Source: Bidens hawaiensis | Lineage: Eukaryota > Streptophyta > Magnoliopsida > Asterales > Asteraceae | Length of the DNA stretch: 64,000 nucleotides | Reading direction: 5' to 3' | Assembly: GCA_021521415.1 (NCBI GenBank) | Contig: JAIQDT010004226.1 | Coordinates: 124,001-188,000 of the forward strand | Shown here: one piece after another, positions 22,814 through 34,514 of the stretch | Numbering within the stretch: position 1 is the first letter of the stretch | Layout: every line of letters begins with the position of its first letter | The notes under the pieces: model-generated | What the model saw: the letters and a program-made list of their open reading frames with translations, nothing else | The model's database searches: none | What the model was told of the DNA's origin: nothing | Position numbers and translations under genes: made by a program

Positions 22814-23179
22814 CAGGGCCGGCCTTAAGGTATGGCAGTCGAGGGCCACAGGCCCGACACCCCACTAGGCCCGAATTTTTTTTAAAATTATATACATTTT
22901 TAATAAAACAATATGTATATTTAGTGTTTAAACTCAATTACATAATCACGAGTTTGGTCTAATGGTAAATGGGTATTACTCATGAGTTCTAGTCTCATTT
23001 GAGACATGTTACAATCTTACTTTTATACAAAAGTTTTTTGCACAGCCTAAATTATAACCGAATAAGCCTATATCAAAATTAAAATTGTTTAAACTCACAA
23101 AATACCCTTTTTACTTAAGGCCTAAAAAAAATTCGCCTTCGGCCCAAAATTTTTTTTTGCTTTCTCGAAGCCGGGCATG
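22814..23179 (+). mobile_element. Non-autonomous hAT element, copy 1 (366 bp)
   Basis: The left end is CAGGGCCGGCCTTAAG and the reverse complement of the right end is CATGCCCGGCTTCGAG. Flanking 8-mers are ATCCTACT (22806-22813) and ATCTTACT (23180-23187). It is homologous along its length to the element at 31027-31411. An internal A-box-like TGGTCTAATGG (22955-22965) and B-box-like AGTTCTAGTCT (22985-22995) resemble a tRNA-type Pol III promoter. Confidence 0.85.
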
Positions 23180-23187
23180 ATCTTACT

Positions 23188-24166
23188 TATAAATCACTAA
23201 CGTTTGGCCGCACATCTATGTAAGATAAGTTTAATCCATTTTCTTCAAGTTTCATATCAATCCCTCCAATATGATCATCAATTCATATTTAACTAATTAA
23301 CTTCATTTAACTTCATCAATATCTCAATTCATATTAACTTCATTTAACCATTTTTATTCAATTTAGCTCATTATGAAGCTCTCATCATGGAGAGCATAAA
23401 ACCATAAATTATTAATTATACAACTAATACATAAATATAGTTATTATTTGTAGCTAAAGTTAGCGAAAATCATATTTTGAATGGTTTTTCCAATAACCCC
23501 CACATGAATGGAAATCGATTGGAAAACATGAAAATCTCAATAAAACCTTGATGGTTGTAACTTTAAGAGGATAGGTACTGTATCAACTTTAAACCTTTCA
23601 CTACAAAATCAAAAACGTAGTGTCCAAAGTGTTAAGTGGACTTGTTGATTTTGAACTAGTTGTAGTTTAAAGTAGATCACTCTACTTAACCAGGTTCATG
23701 CTATCACTGTCATGTCCATTATGGTTCGGAAACACTAGCATAGTCCTGTTAAAGCTCATGAGTTGCAACCGCCACACTTCCATTCTAAACAATCTTACTT
23801 TTCTCTTAAGCGATTTACCAAGCGAACTATTAAAAGCCGTATGCCAAACATAGATCTAGTAAAACTAAGTACTTTACTAAAAGTGTTAAAACTAGTTATA
23901 AAATATTAACATAAACTAAAACCAAACCAAACCAAACCAAACCAAACCAAACCAAAAATATATGGATGTGGAATGTACTGAAATCATCACAAAATGCATG
24001 TCATGTAACATGTAGACGAAGGCATGCCAAAATCAAAGAGCATGAGTTAGAAATTACCACCATCTACACAACAGGCACGAACATGAGACGTATAAAGTGT
24101 CGGAAATTATACGGCAGATCAATAACCACCCTAAGCTATCTACTTGAAAAACAAAGGTGGGTGTTC
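23188..24166. other. Region downstream of MLH1
   Basis: AT-rich sequence with no gene. It includes a seven-unit ACCAA repeat at 23921-23956 and presumably the MLH1 3' UTR and poly(A) site just below 24167. Confidence 0.5.
23921..23956 (+). repeat. (ACCAA)7 microsatellite
   Basis: Seven perfect 5-bp units ending AAAAATAT. Confidence 0.97.
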
Positions 24167-25732
24167 TTAGCACCTTTCAAAAACCCGATATAGCTTCTCC
24201 AAAGACGCCACCTACATATCCAGCATCAACGATGTTCTCAGCATATGAATAAATCATTTTATAACTAAAATATTAGAAAAATAAAATAAAATAATAATAA
24301 TAATAATAATAGTAAGTTGATATTGGCTCAATCTAATTTAGGGGTGTCAAATGGGTCGTGTTCGTGAATGAACCAGAAAACACCACCTGTTTAACCCAAA
24401 CATAAAATGAGTTTTCAAGGGTTGACAAGACGACCCATTTAACCCAAACTTTTTATTTTATTTTATTCCTTTTACATTTTAGTTTTGTATAGCCCTGCTT
24501 GCGGTGCGCACATATGATGTATATATGTGTGAACCCTCGGGTGGGCAAAAGTGAAATTGCACTAATTTTGACGTTATTTTACTAATCTCGTGAAAATAAC
24601 GTTAAAAGTGACGGACGGTTAATCAGGCATCATGTAGTGGCGTTGATAGCCGAAAGACAAGGGTACATGCACCGATCAGCCGGTGTCCCGATGATTGAGT
24701 GCTATGTGCCTTATGTCCAAGGCTTGATGCAAAACTACTATCGAGCCGGGGGTCTCACCGGAAGCAGCCTCTCTATCCTTATGGGGTAGAGGTAAGGCTG
24801 TCTACATCTTACCCTCCTCAGACCCTACTATAGCTTTGCTATTGGTGGGATATACTGAGTACGATGATGATGATGATGACATTTTAGTTTTGTAAAAGTA
24901 CATGTTTACAATAAAAAAAAGTCAAATGTGTATAAAACATTTACATTAAAAGCTTTAAACTATAAAACATGATGCCTTTTCTGCTTTAACTTGAACTTTG
25001 TAAAATAATACTCAGTAAGTTCACATAAACAGTTTTTTTTTATAAATACAAAAGTAAACAGGTCAACCCGCGAGCTAGCCATGTCGACCAGAACCCACTT
25101 AGCCTAAACCCAAACCCGCGAATTTCATGTTAGATTCATGTCACGTCATAAATTCACACCCGTGGGAAAATCATACCTGCACAAATGTTCCATTTGCAGC
25201 CATTGAAGTCGGGGGCTTAAAGAAAAGTCGCATGGAAGGAAATAAAACATGTTGTATTGACCATTCACGCTGGGCCCACACGTTCTCAGCTTCTGATATT
25301 AACTCGTCATCAACTCCTACAATTTTGTTCAACAGAGTAACGATCCAAATAATTGGGTTTAATACAATTTGTATTATCCAAATATGCAAGTGTAATTTTA
25401 GTATCTGAGGGATGAATTTAGTGATTAACGGACAGTATCCATACCTTCAGCACCTCTCTTATAAAAGTCTGAGTTGTCACCTGTTGGATTTGGCAGTAGA
25501 GGTGGATGCATAGCATAAAAGTTACCAAGAGCAGCAGCTATTGTTTGAAAGCAAACTTTCTCATCATTCCATACCACCTAAACAAGAAAATAAAACCACC
25601 AGTTATGTTAACAGCTCGCAATTCTCACTGGACCAAAGAATAAGATCAACATAAAAGACTATTTACTATCTCCTCTCTCTCCAGTCTTTTTTTTATAATG
25701 TGTAAAAATGTGCACGTGTGCATATAGAATTA

Positions 25733-25785
<53 letters not shown>

Positions 25786-28700
25786 GTCTTTTATAAAAAT
25801 GTGAACATATGCATATACATGTGCATATTGTATATATGTATATAGTGTATATGCATATATGTGCATTCAGACAACAATATCAATACCATATGTTTAGAAA
25901 TAAATCTTAAAAATATTGAAATCTACATGCATTCTAGTCAATTTATAATTTAATATGATATAGTACGAGGGTTAAAGTGGTTCTCACAATTCTCAACATG
26001 TCCAACTATATATGTGTGTTTAGGTTAACTTACATCATTTCCCAAACATAAAACAAATTCGGGAACACGGTCCATGTCAGGTGTGTGCTGGTCAAGTATG
26101 ACAGGAAGTCTTGACAAATTGCCTTGTGGGTCCACATGGATGCCAAAATATTCATCAAGCAGTTCAGCCTTTTCTGTAAGTAACTTCACGTTCATTTGTG
26201 TGTAAGATGATCAAAAGAGCTTAAACTCTAGTTAGACATGAGCAATCTTTCCTTTTAATTACTAAATGAAGTGAAGCAACAGAAAAATAATCTTACTTCA
26301 GCAATCTTTCCTTTTAATTCATCATTTTCAGTGCCTTCTGATTCCGGATCTTCCTCCTTCAGTGCCAGCATGAGTAGTTCTTGCAATGGAGCAGGATCAC
26401 TTAATTGTATTGCATTAAAGTAACCAAATCTTTGTAATACCAGTTGATACATAAGTTCTTTGCTACAAAATAACAATAATCAACAACAAAAAGAAAGTAA
26501 TAACTAAACTTCAAGAATTTAGAAGAGTTTACACTTAACTATAAAGATACAACGAGTATATTACCTTAAATTTACAACATTAGCAAGATACAGATGAGTA
26601 TTATGCTGAAGGAGAGCAAAAACATCATCAGCCATTCCAACATATGTGCAATTCCTTACAATGTCCAAAAGACCTACAAAAAATTAGGAAAAAACTGGCT
26701 TTACTAGCACAAAATCATGCATTTTCAAAAATATTTAGTCTGCATACCAGAATGGCAACCATGTTCAACTTCATTAATAAGCTCCTGAACACTTGTAAGA
26801 TCAGCAGTTTCCTTTGGATTTCTCCTTTGCTTGATTGAAGACCTGTAGTCAAATGACAATATTTTAGCCCATGGTTGTTTGTTCTATAAAGAAATATGTT
26901 TTATATAGTTCGTAACATCAATTATTAGTATAACCTCAATGAATTCAAACCACAGTTTCTTTCAAGTTGCCTAGAAGGCTTTACTTGCACGTAGGCATGC
27001 AACCTTCCAGAAGGATCCTGTAAATCCGTACGTACCATCTTATGTGGATATACTTTTTGGGACCCTTTGATTAAAAGCATAAAAAAAAGTCAGATCATTA
27101 TGAGATCCATGTACGGTAAAAGAAAAGGGTGTCAATATGTATACCAGAAGTTGATGTACTTATAGGAGAAGCTTTGTTAGCGGCTACTTTATTGGCTGGA
27201 GAGGTATCCACTGCCTGTTAGGCACATAAAAAAAAGGATACCATCAGTATCGTATTATGTAACTTGATATATTGGAATTTAGAGACATAACCTTCTATTA
27301 ATGAATTGATGTGTATTCAGTTATTCACAAACGAAAAAGAAAAGAGTACTCACTACTTGTTCTTGATACGTGCTTGTGTCATTGAAGTTCCTTAGCTTCA
27401 ATTCAATTGTTGATTGTATTTTCTCAATAATGACCTCCTGGTTCAAAAGGCTAACCTGCATAATTGCATAAATATGATACATTAGTCTAGCGATGATAAA
27501 ACAAAATGAAAAACATAGAAATCATGAAAGAAGCATCATTACCTCTCTCTTTGTGGGATGCACATTAACATAAACATGCTCAGGAGGTAAAGTAATTGAC
27601 ATATATATGAAAGGCTTTGATGCTTTGGGCAGGGTTACACCATACACAATTTCAATTGCCCTCTTCAGAGCAGTACACTCAACTAATCTTTCTGCAAAAA
27701 AAGAAAATTATGCATGAAAGTCAATAAACTAGCAGAGGTCAAAGTTTAATAAACATGTAATATTGAATACATACCATTGATAAAGAGAACCATGGTAGTC
27801 TTCTTTGCAGAGTAATTTGAGTCGGATATATAACCACTCATTTCAAAAACTGAACTAGAAGAATTAGAATCTGAAGCTTCGATTTTTATCAGATTGCGAG
27901 CGACCGAGACCCCATAAACAGATCTGATTGCATCAAGCCTTGATGACATGGAAATTGAGTGAACATCAGCTTTAGATGCACCATGCTAAACAGATGGAAC
28001 AGTAGACATGTAGAACATATTAAAACAATGATACAATACGAGGAGATATAAATAATAACTTTAGTTTGAAAGGCAACAACAGCTCCTTAAATTACTCACC
28101 TTTTTGCAGGAGAAGCTCACATTTTTGTGATAATCGCAAACCGACTTAACAGATCAACAATTTTTGGATAATCATCAGCAGAGCTCTGAAGAGATTTCCT
28201 TCGAGCAATCATGTTATAGAATAAATTCTCAATCTGGTAGAAACACGGGTGGCATCAATCAAAAGAGAATCTTTTTACATTTTTACATTTCAGAATCTTG
28301 CTAATTAGACATTAGCGTACATCCTAATAATGGTAAGACATTTTCAGAATCTTGTTAATATCATGCCAATAATTCTACAGTCCACACACATTCATGCGTG
28401 TACACACACTTAGAACGCACAACCAATATGTAAAGACTGTTTAACACGCGAGTGTATACAAAGGAATAAAATCACACCATTATTTGAGTTCCCTTAACAG
28501 CCGCACAAGCCCTAGGTTCATGCTCCATCACACCATCTCTATAAGAAACCCTGACACACAAAATCCAAAACTAAAATCAAAATCAATCACAATCGATAAT
28601 CAATACGTAGTAATACAACCAGCATACCTATAACCATGCAACTGACCATTGGTGATTGTAGTTACAGTAACATGAGCAACATAAGTCATACTTGCTAGGG

Positions 28701-29912
28701 CTTCTCCTCTAAACCCCATAGACTTAATTGACTGCAAATCTTCAAATGCAGACAGCTTTGATGTCGTATGCCTCTCACATAGTATCGGTAAATCCTCATA
28801 CTGTAGCAAAAAATCACCTCTACATTTAAAATAAAAAATATAAATAAAAATAAAAAATTCAGAATTTCAAAATAAAATGCAATGTTAAGAAAATTCACCT
28901 CTACATACAAAAAAAATTAGAAAAAAAATCCCAATTTCCAAATTTCTAAATAAAATGCAATGTTAGGGATAATTCACCTCTAGAATAATTTTATAAAAAA
29001 AAACCAAGATTGGGGATGCAAACGAGCCGAGCTTAACTTACATAGAGCTCGAGCTCGTGCTCGGCTCTATTTGCTCTCCATTTCTAAAGGTCGAGCTTGG
29101 CTCGTGAGTACTTTTTGAAGCTCGAGCTCGGGTTGTTTACTATTTCTTAATTATTTTTTAATATATTTATATTTATTTTAATATATATATTTTTTTTTCA
29201 ATTATAATTTTATATATAGCATGATGTATATTAATTTATTTATTTTTTCATAATACTACATAGATTAATTGATAATTATTAAGCTATAAATATATATAAT
29301 AAAAGTTACGTTAATGACAGGCTAGCAAGCCGGCTCGAGCTCGTTTAGTGAAGTTCTGGCTCTGGCTCGTTTATTAAACGAGCTAAGTTTTAGGCTCGAG
29401 CTTGGGCTCATTTAAGCTCGGCTGGATCGAGCTTTTTCACGAGCCGATCTCGAGTCGCTTGTTTGCACCCCTGCCCACTTTCCGAATTTCGAAATAAAAT
29501 GCAATGGTAGGGTTCTGAATCTTTCAACTCACAAAAACTGAACTAATTTACACATGCAAATCAACAATTTCCACAACTTATAATTGTTCAATTTGTGAAA
29601 ATTACATATGAACATGAATTAGGGTTAGGGTTTTACGCGAATTCCATGGCCATCTTCGGAGACTTGGATGAGTTTGAGTCCTCCATCTTTAACAGACACG
29701 TTAATCGATGTAGAACCGGCATCGAGGCTGTTTTCGATTAGCTCCTTGACGGCGGATACCGGCCGTTGGATCACCTCACCGGCGGCAATTCGGTTGACGA
29801 CGGAATCGTCAAGACGGTGGATCCTCGGTGGTTCTTGTGGTCGTGGAGGATGCACTGTGTCTGTGTCCATAGGGTGTGGTGGTGGTGGTGGTTCGGTTGT
29901 TTCGAATTCCAT
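24167..29912 (-). CDS. MLH1: MLH1 DNA mismatch repair protein, 16 exons, with two damaging lesions (possible pseudogene)
   Basis: MutL homologue that pairs with PMS1 or MLH3 in mismatch repair and meiotic crossing over. Exons: 29912-29637, 28800-28628, 28550-28478, 28233-28100, 27985-27775, 27691-27543, 27455-27354, 27214-27145, 27064-26935, 26842-26748, 26673-26565, 26462-26297, 26195-26034, 25577-25445, 25316-25177, 24211-24167. Together they would give about 722 residues, close to plant MLH1. GHKL ATPase motifs are present: ENSLDAG (60-66), DGHGI (87-91), GFRGEAL (121-127). The end is VFERC, the conserved MLH1 C-terminus. Phases fit at every junction except two. Exon 4 is 134 nt where 45 codons are needed, one base missing after GCGATT. 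The base pair before exon 13 reads AA, not AG. Either lesion alone would remove the C-terminal dimerisation domain. Confidence 0.93.
24474..24894 (+). mobile_element. Retroposed RTE 3'-end/TS-SINE-like element in the last MLH1 intron
   Basis: A perfect 16-bp duplication ACATTTTAGTTTTGTA flanks the insert (24474-24489 and 24879-24894). The 389-bp insert ends in (GATGAT)n. Its 3' half contains GGTCTCACCGGAAGCAGCCT, GGGGTAGAGGTAAG and CCTCCTCAGACCC, familiar from the plant TS SINE and RTE LINE 3' end. No tRNA-like head was recognised at the 5' end, so a 5'-truncated RTE tail is at least as likely as a SINE. Confidence 0.8.
25735..25783 (+). repeat. (CT)n microsatellite in MLH1 intron 13
   Basis: An almost perfect CT run between exons 13 and 14 of MLH1, followed by TATATGCATATACATG-rich DNA. 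Confidence 0.95.
28812..28985 (-). repeat. Diverged tandem repeat of about 80 bp at the start of MLH1 exon 2
   Basis: TCACCTCTACAT / TCACCTCTAGAAT recurs at about 28815, 28896 and 28975. AAATAAAATGCAATGTTA occurs at about 28870 and 28950 and again at 29490 beyond a mobile element. It lies directly upstream of the exon 2 acceptor. Confidence 0.7.
29007..29473. mobile_element. GAGCTCGAGC-rich TIR element in MLH1 intron 1
   Basis: The left end has GGGGATGCAAACGAGC and the reverse complement of the right end has GGGGTGCAAACAAGC. Sub-terminal regions are rich in GCTCGAGCTCG on both sides of an AT-rich centre. This looks like a common non-autonomous DNA transposon of plants. No clean target duplication was found. 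A related fragment is at 30015-30115. Confidence 0.6.
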
Positions 29913-29972
29913 GGCCGGAGTCTGTGAGTGGATAAAGATGTGCCAATGGCTCCAATTTGGCGGCAAAATGTA
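29913..29972 (-). promoter_or_regulatory. MLH1 proximal promoter with E2F-like site
   Basis: The minus strand has TTTTGCCGCCAAATTGG (about 29967-29951); TTTGCCGC fits the E2F consensus TTTSSCGC. Two inverted CCAAT motifs lie beside it. It sits about 45 bp upstream of the ATG at 29912, suitable for a replication-linked repair gene. From 29970 upward the sequence looks repeat-derived. Confidence 0.5.
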
Positions 29973-30840
29973 AGGGCCCGTTTAGTATGGTTTGTAAGTA
30001 TGTGAACTAGCTAAACGGAGCTCGGCTTGGTTTATAAATGACCTGTGTCCAGCTGGCTCGCTTAGTAAACACTATTTCAAGCGAGTTTTTTTTTATATCG
30101 AGCTTCGAGCTTTAGGTAATTAGTATTGGGTAATCAGTTTTGTTATGGCACCTGCTGCTGTGGCTAATTGTTTATCGTTTTCAAGTGTGATTTCCATATC
30201 ATTCGATTCAAATTTCTATTAGAATCTTAACTCTTTAGGAAAAAAAAGAAAAGTAAATAAAAAAATTCGAGATATGCACTTACTTATTGAATCACAATGG
30301 GTTGCCAACTTGCTGGGGAGTTAGGGATTCTAACTCGGAACTAACAGAATGAAGAAGATACAAATATCTTCCTTAGTCATGCTTGCATTTTTTATTGCAT
30401 GCGACTTTATTGAAAATGACATATGGATGTTAATAATGTTCTCATTCTCCCCAATAAATAGGAACCAGGTTTTAACAACACATATATCAATTACTAAAAA
30501 AAATAAAAACTTTAGTTATGTACACTTGTGCTTTGATGGCATAAAATTTGTACATAAATTAAAATATATACTTGTTATTTTTACTAAGTTGTAGATTTTC
30601 GAAAAGCATTTCGCTCACAAACCAACAAATATATATAGATATATGTGTGTTAGATAAATTAATTCGAGTCTAGCCAAGTCAAGCTAACTTGACTTGTAAA
30701 AGATCCCAGCTAAGCTAACTTTTATGCGAGACGATTTAAGCTACTTTTTTTCGAGCAGGCTCAAGTTATTTAAATACCTTACTCTAGTGGCAAGGTACTT
30801 AACAACAAAACGCTAGACATGAAAAAAAAAAAGCAATTGA
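29973..30840. other. Upstream of MLH1, repeat fragments
   Basis: 30000-30120 has GAGCTCGGCTTGG and TCGAGCTTCGAGC segments related to the element in MLH1 intron 1. 30660-30780 has similar AAGCTAACTT-rich sequence. No gene was seen. Confidence 0.5.
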
Positions 30841-31020
30841 GGGGATGTTTGGGATTCCTTATTTTACCTCCTTATAACTTTTCATTAAGTTAATAAGTTA
30901 CAAAAGTGTAACTTATTAACTTTTTCCTCTCATATTAAAAGCAATCTCAAACACCTTATTCCTTTCAAAAAGTTAATAAGGTATATAAGTTAGTGAAAAT
31001 AAGCAATCCCAAACACCCCC
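30841..31020. mobile_element. Tourist-like MITE (180 bp) able to fold back
   Basis: The ends are GGGGATGTTTGGGATTCCTT and, as reverse complement, GGGGGTGTTTGGGATTGCTT; the match extends to about 25 bp. The flanking triplet is TGA on both sides (30838-30840 and 31021-31023). The centre is a perfect 16-bp palindrome arm pair (30887-30902 and 30907-30922) around AAAG. TIR sequence and 3-bp duplication suggest PIF/Harbinger. Confidence 0.8.
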
Positions 31021-31026
31021 TGAAGA

Positions 31027-31411
31027 TAGGGCCGGCCCATAGGGGGGCTGGGTGGTCGACGGCCATAGGCCCGACACCCTGCTAGGTCCGAATTTTTTTT
31101 TAATTTATATGTATTTTTATTAAAATAATATATATTTTTAGTTTTTAAACTCATTTGCATAAACATTAGCTTGGTCTAGTGGTAATGAGGTATTACTTCT
31201 AACTAAAAGGTTATGGGTTCTAGTCTCATTTGAGACATGTTTAATCTTATTTTTATACAAAAGTTTTTTTCACACAACCTAATTTATAACCAATTAAACT
31301 CATATCAAATTTAAATTGTTTTAACCTAACAAAATACTCCTTTTATTTAAGACCCAGAAAAATTTTCGTCTTCGTTCCAAAATTTTTTTTGCATTCTTAG
31401 AGCCGGACCTG
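31027..31411 (+). mobile_element. Non-autonomous hAT element, copy 2 (385 bp)
   Basis: Perfect 8-bp duplications CCTGAAGA lie at 31019-31026 and 31412-31419. The ends are TAGGGCCGGCCCATAG and, as reverse complement, CAGGTCCGGCTCTAAG. The interior matches the element at 22814-23179. A-box-like TGGTCTAGTGG (31172-31182) and B-box-like GGTTCTAGTCT (31216-31226) are better preserved than in copy 1. Confidence 0.88.
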
Positions 31412-31419
31412 CCTGAAGA

Positions 31420-33957
31420 GAGAGTTGGAACACCTTCTTATGAATTTAGCAATAACTCATCCTACCGATCGGAATTCATGATGTATATTCAATTTTTTAA
31501 TTATCCATTTTGGATGTTTTCTAGCTTCTTGCTAGATTTTGTGTGTTGATAAAATTTTCCGTTTACAAAAGGAAAAAACAGAAAATAAATTATGGCGGTT
31601 AAGTATTATTATTATGTGAGTCTTTTTTAGCATGATTGAGTCCCATACCAACTATCTCTTAAACCTATTTTATATTCATAATGATACTAAAATCCTAGAA
31701 GAAACATATTTAGTAGACAATTTGATACTCTAAGATACAAGCCTGTTGGTTTATATCATGCAACTTCAAATGGTATCTTGTTGGGTTAATTCCTTTATAA
31801 AAGGTGTTATAGGGATGAGCATAAACGAAGCAAGACCCGTGAGACCTTCAAAACCTGTACAGGCCAGACCTGATTATATTATAATAGGCGGTTCTTGGAT
31901 CCTTAGAATATCATTAACCGGGACTGGATCGGGTAAGACATGTTTGCTCCGACAGGTGTGCGCATAAATCGAGTAAGGCCCACCCTATGAATTGTGTGAA
32001 AGTAGGATACTCCATATTCAAAAGTTAAAAAGTTTTATAAAACGTTATTGGTGGAAAAAATCTGAATGAAAGATCCCACTGCTGAACTGACTGGACCCGG
32101 TTATTTATAATAGGGTCGATTTCCAGGTCTTGAAAATACCATTAACCGGATCTGAGTCGTGTACCACGGATAAGACTCGTTTTCTCACCCTTATGTGTCG
32201 ATGGTGGTGGTGTGATTGTGATAATGGTATCGCTAGCCCTAGGTGGTGGTATTTAGTGATAGCGATACAATGAATTCATCATCCGTTCTTTAAGGGGACC
32301 ACTATACCCTTGTCTAAAATCCACACATTTGTTGCAAGGGCATGTGCAGAGGCAATTATAGCAGTTAACTTTTAATTAAATAATTCTTCTTCTTCTTCTT
32401 CTTCTTCTTCTATTATATTTTTTATTGATACTTGACGTCTTCACCAATTATGTTCCAAGTGTGATAGAAGAAATATAAGGAAAGAGTTATTTCATTTTAT
32501 GGTAGACATACTCCATTAAATATATATTTATACGTAAGATTGTTCAAACATCGCGTAACTCAAAACTTGTTTGAAAGTAACTAGCTCGAATTGGCTTATA
32601 TAATTGCGGATTATGCTCATATAAATTTCAACATGAGATAAGCTACCTCAAATATATATAATAACGATTAACGACCATATAACATAAGTGTCAAGAATTG
32701 AATAGTACGGGTATGACTGGAAAAAAAATATAAACACAGAATTAAGAACACAGTGATTCGTACAAGAACATTCAAACCAAAACGATAAAAATACTAATAT
32801 TAACCCTAGAATGGTAAGGAAGATTATAGACTACATGGTTAATCTTCTTTTCCAATTATCCCTGTTTTGCTAGCTTAAATAATCAATGGGTAGGCATGGA
32901 AAAGAGATAGAATTAGAGCTGATAATTGGGTACCTGCTTAAAACATAATAAGGCCTGCTAATAAAAAAGTACGGTACGTAATTTTTTCTTCTTAAATAAT
33001 TGAAATTAGTAAGTTATATTAGACACCATCATTTTCCATTATTGGTGCATGAAACTTAAAACTGTTTATTTTTCATTATTGGGATATGAAACTTAAAATT
33101 GTTTATAGTCATAACTTATAAAATAGTTAAGCAAGTAATATTCATGTTTAATACTTATGTTAAGCACGTTGTTTCTAGCCTATAAAACCTTTTAAGACAC
33201 GAATTGCCAGCTCTATATAGAATTATCTCCGGTTCTCCACAATGTAGTTAGGACTTAGGATAAGAGAATGGGTTGGAAGCCGAGCTTGAGAGGCCCATGA
33301 CCAAGAAGAGTGAAGCCCAAAATATGAAACAAGAAAATAAACGTAGCAATATGATGGTTGAATATTAAATTAACCAAGAATGTATTTTTTTTCCCCACAA
33401 TAAGTACATATAAAAGGGACCACAGTATTTCTCCATGTCTATGAGCAATGTGTCCTGATCTACAATTGATGCAATCGCTCTTCATTCATTCATTTTTTTT
33501 TCTTTTGTTCTTTCTCTAGCTCAGTAGCCTCTCTCATCTACGTGTATTTTTGAGTTCTAGACCGAATGGTCCTTCACTAGGATCATGAACAGCTTAATAT
33601 ATTAATACAATAACAAATACTAGCTACCTAAAGTGGTTATAATAATATTGCGTTTTTTTATAACTTAATGAGTTATCGACATATAGTTTGGAGTCAAATT
33701 ATAAGAATTTACAATGTGTTTATTCATATAAACCCAATGTTTCTTAAATAATCTTTTATTAAAATTACCTCAAAACTTAAAAAAAAATGGTTTAAACGTT
33801 TCTAAACTTGATGGAAAATTGAATATTAATTTTATATTCTACATTTACAATTCAAAAAGCATCTTCCATATTTATCAGCTGTTCTTGTTTAATAAATCCA
33901 GTTACAATGTGATAATTTAAAATCGAGTTTCTATTATATATACTTGTTAGGGTGTTA
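31420..33957. other. Gene-free stretch
   Basis: Two related segments with ATTAACCGG and CCAGGTCTTG or similar (31830-31960 and 32080-32190) suggest a decayed repeat. A (TTC)n run lies at 32386-32410. Short chance ORFs only. Confidence 0.5.
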
Positions 33958-34264
33958 GAGCATTCTCAGCCCATTCCCTTAAAATATGTGAGGGGAATTT
34001 ATAATTACATGGTATGGTTATAAGTGGTTGTGAGTAGAAGAAAAAGAAAAAGTTATAGGGGAAAGTTAAATTTGGGGATTCACTATTCATACCGTATAAT
34101 TTTTTTAATATTTTCTAAAAATGATTGTGAGTGAAGGAAAGAGAAAAGATAATGATAAATGTATAAAAGGTATTATTTAATTAAATAGGAGGAAAAAAAC
34201 AGTGATTTTTAGTGTAATTATATGACATATATGGATATAGGGTAAGGAATGAGTTGGAATGCTC
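33958..34264. mobile_element. MITE with GAGCATTC TIRs and TTA duplication (307 bp)
   Basis: The left end is GAGCATTCTCAGCCCATTCC and the reverse complement of the right end is GAGCATTCCAACTCATTCC. TTA flanks both ends (33955-33957, 34265-34267), fitting a Tourist/Harbinger-type MITE. Confidence 0.8.
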
Positions 34265-34514
34265 TTAGTGACACCATTCAGGTAGTAAGAGCCCGATTCG
34301 GGCAGACACCCATATTAATTCTTCATGGCTAGTCTTCATGAGAAATCAGGTTAATGAAACCGAATAAATTTTGAGGGGGAGGAATGGGGAGAGAGAGAGA
34401 GATTTGACCATTGGAAAAAATCATCCAATAAAAAAATCCTTCTATTTTTATTATTTTATAAATTGTATTTTTTTTATATCACCCTTCATGCGTTTATAAT
34501 AAACTAGATCAGGT

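Noticed and set aside
24339..25160. Possible TIR element with GGGGTGTCAAATGGG and AATTCACACCC ends
   Set aside because: End match is short and no target duplication was found; it is mentioned only as the likely host of the nested retroposon.
31830..32200. Possible MITE with AGGGATGAGC and CTCACCCTT ends
   Set aside because: Ends align only with a gap and the flanking 8-mers do not match.
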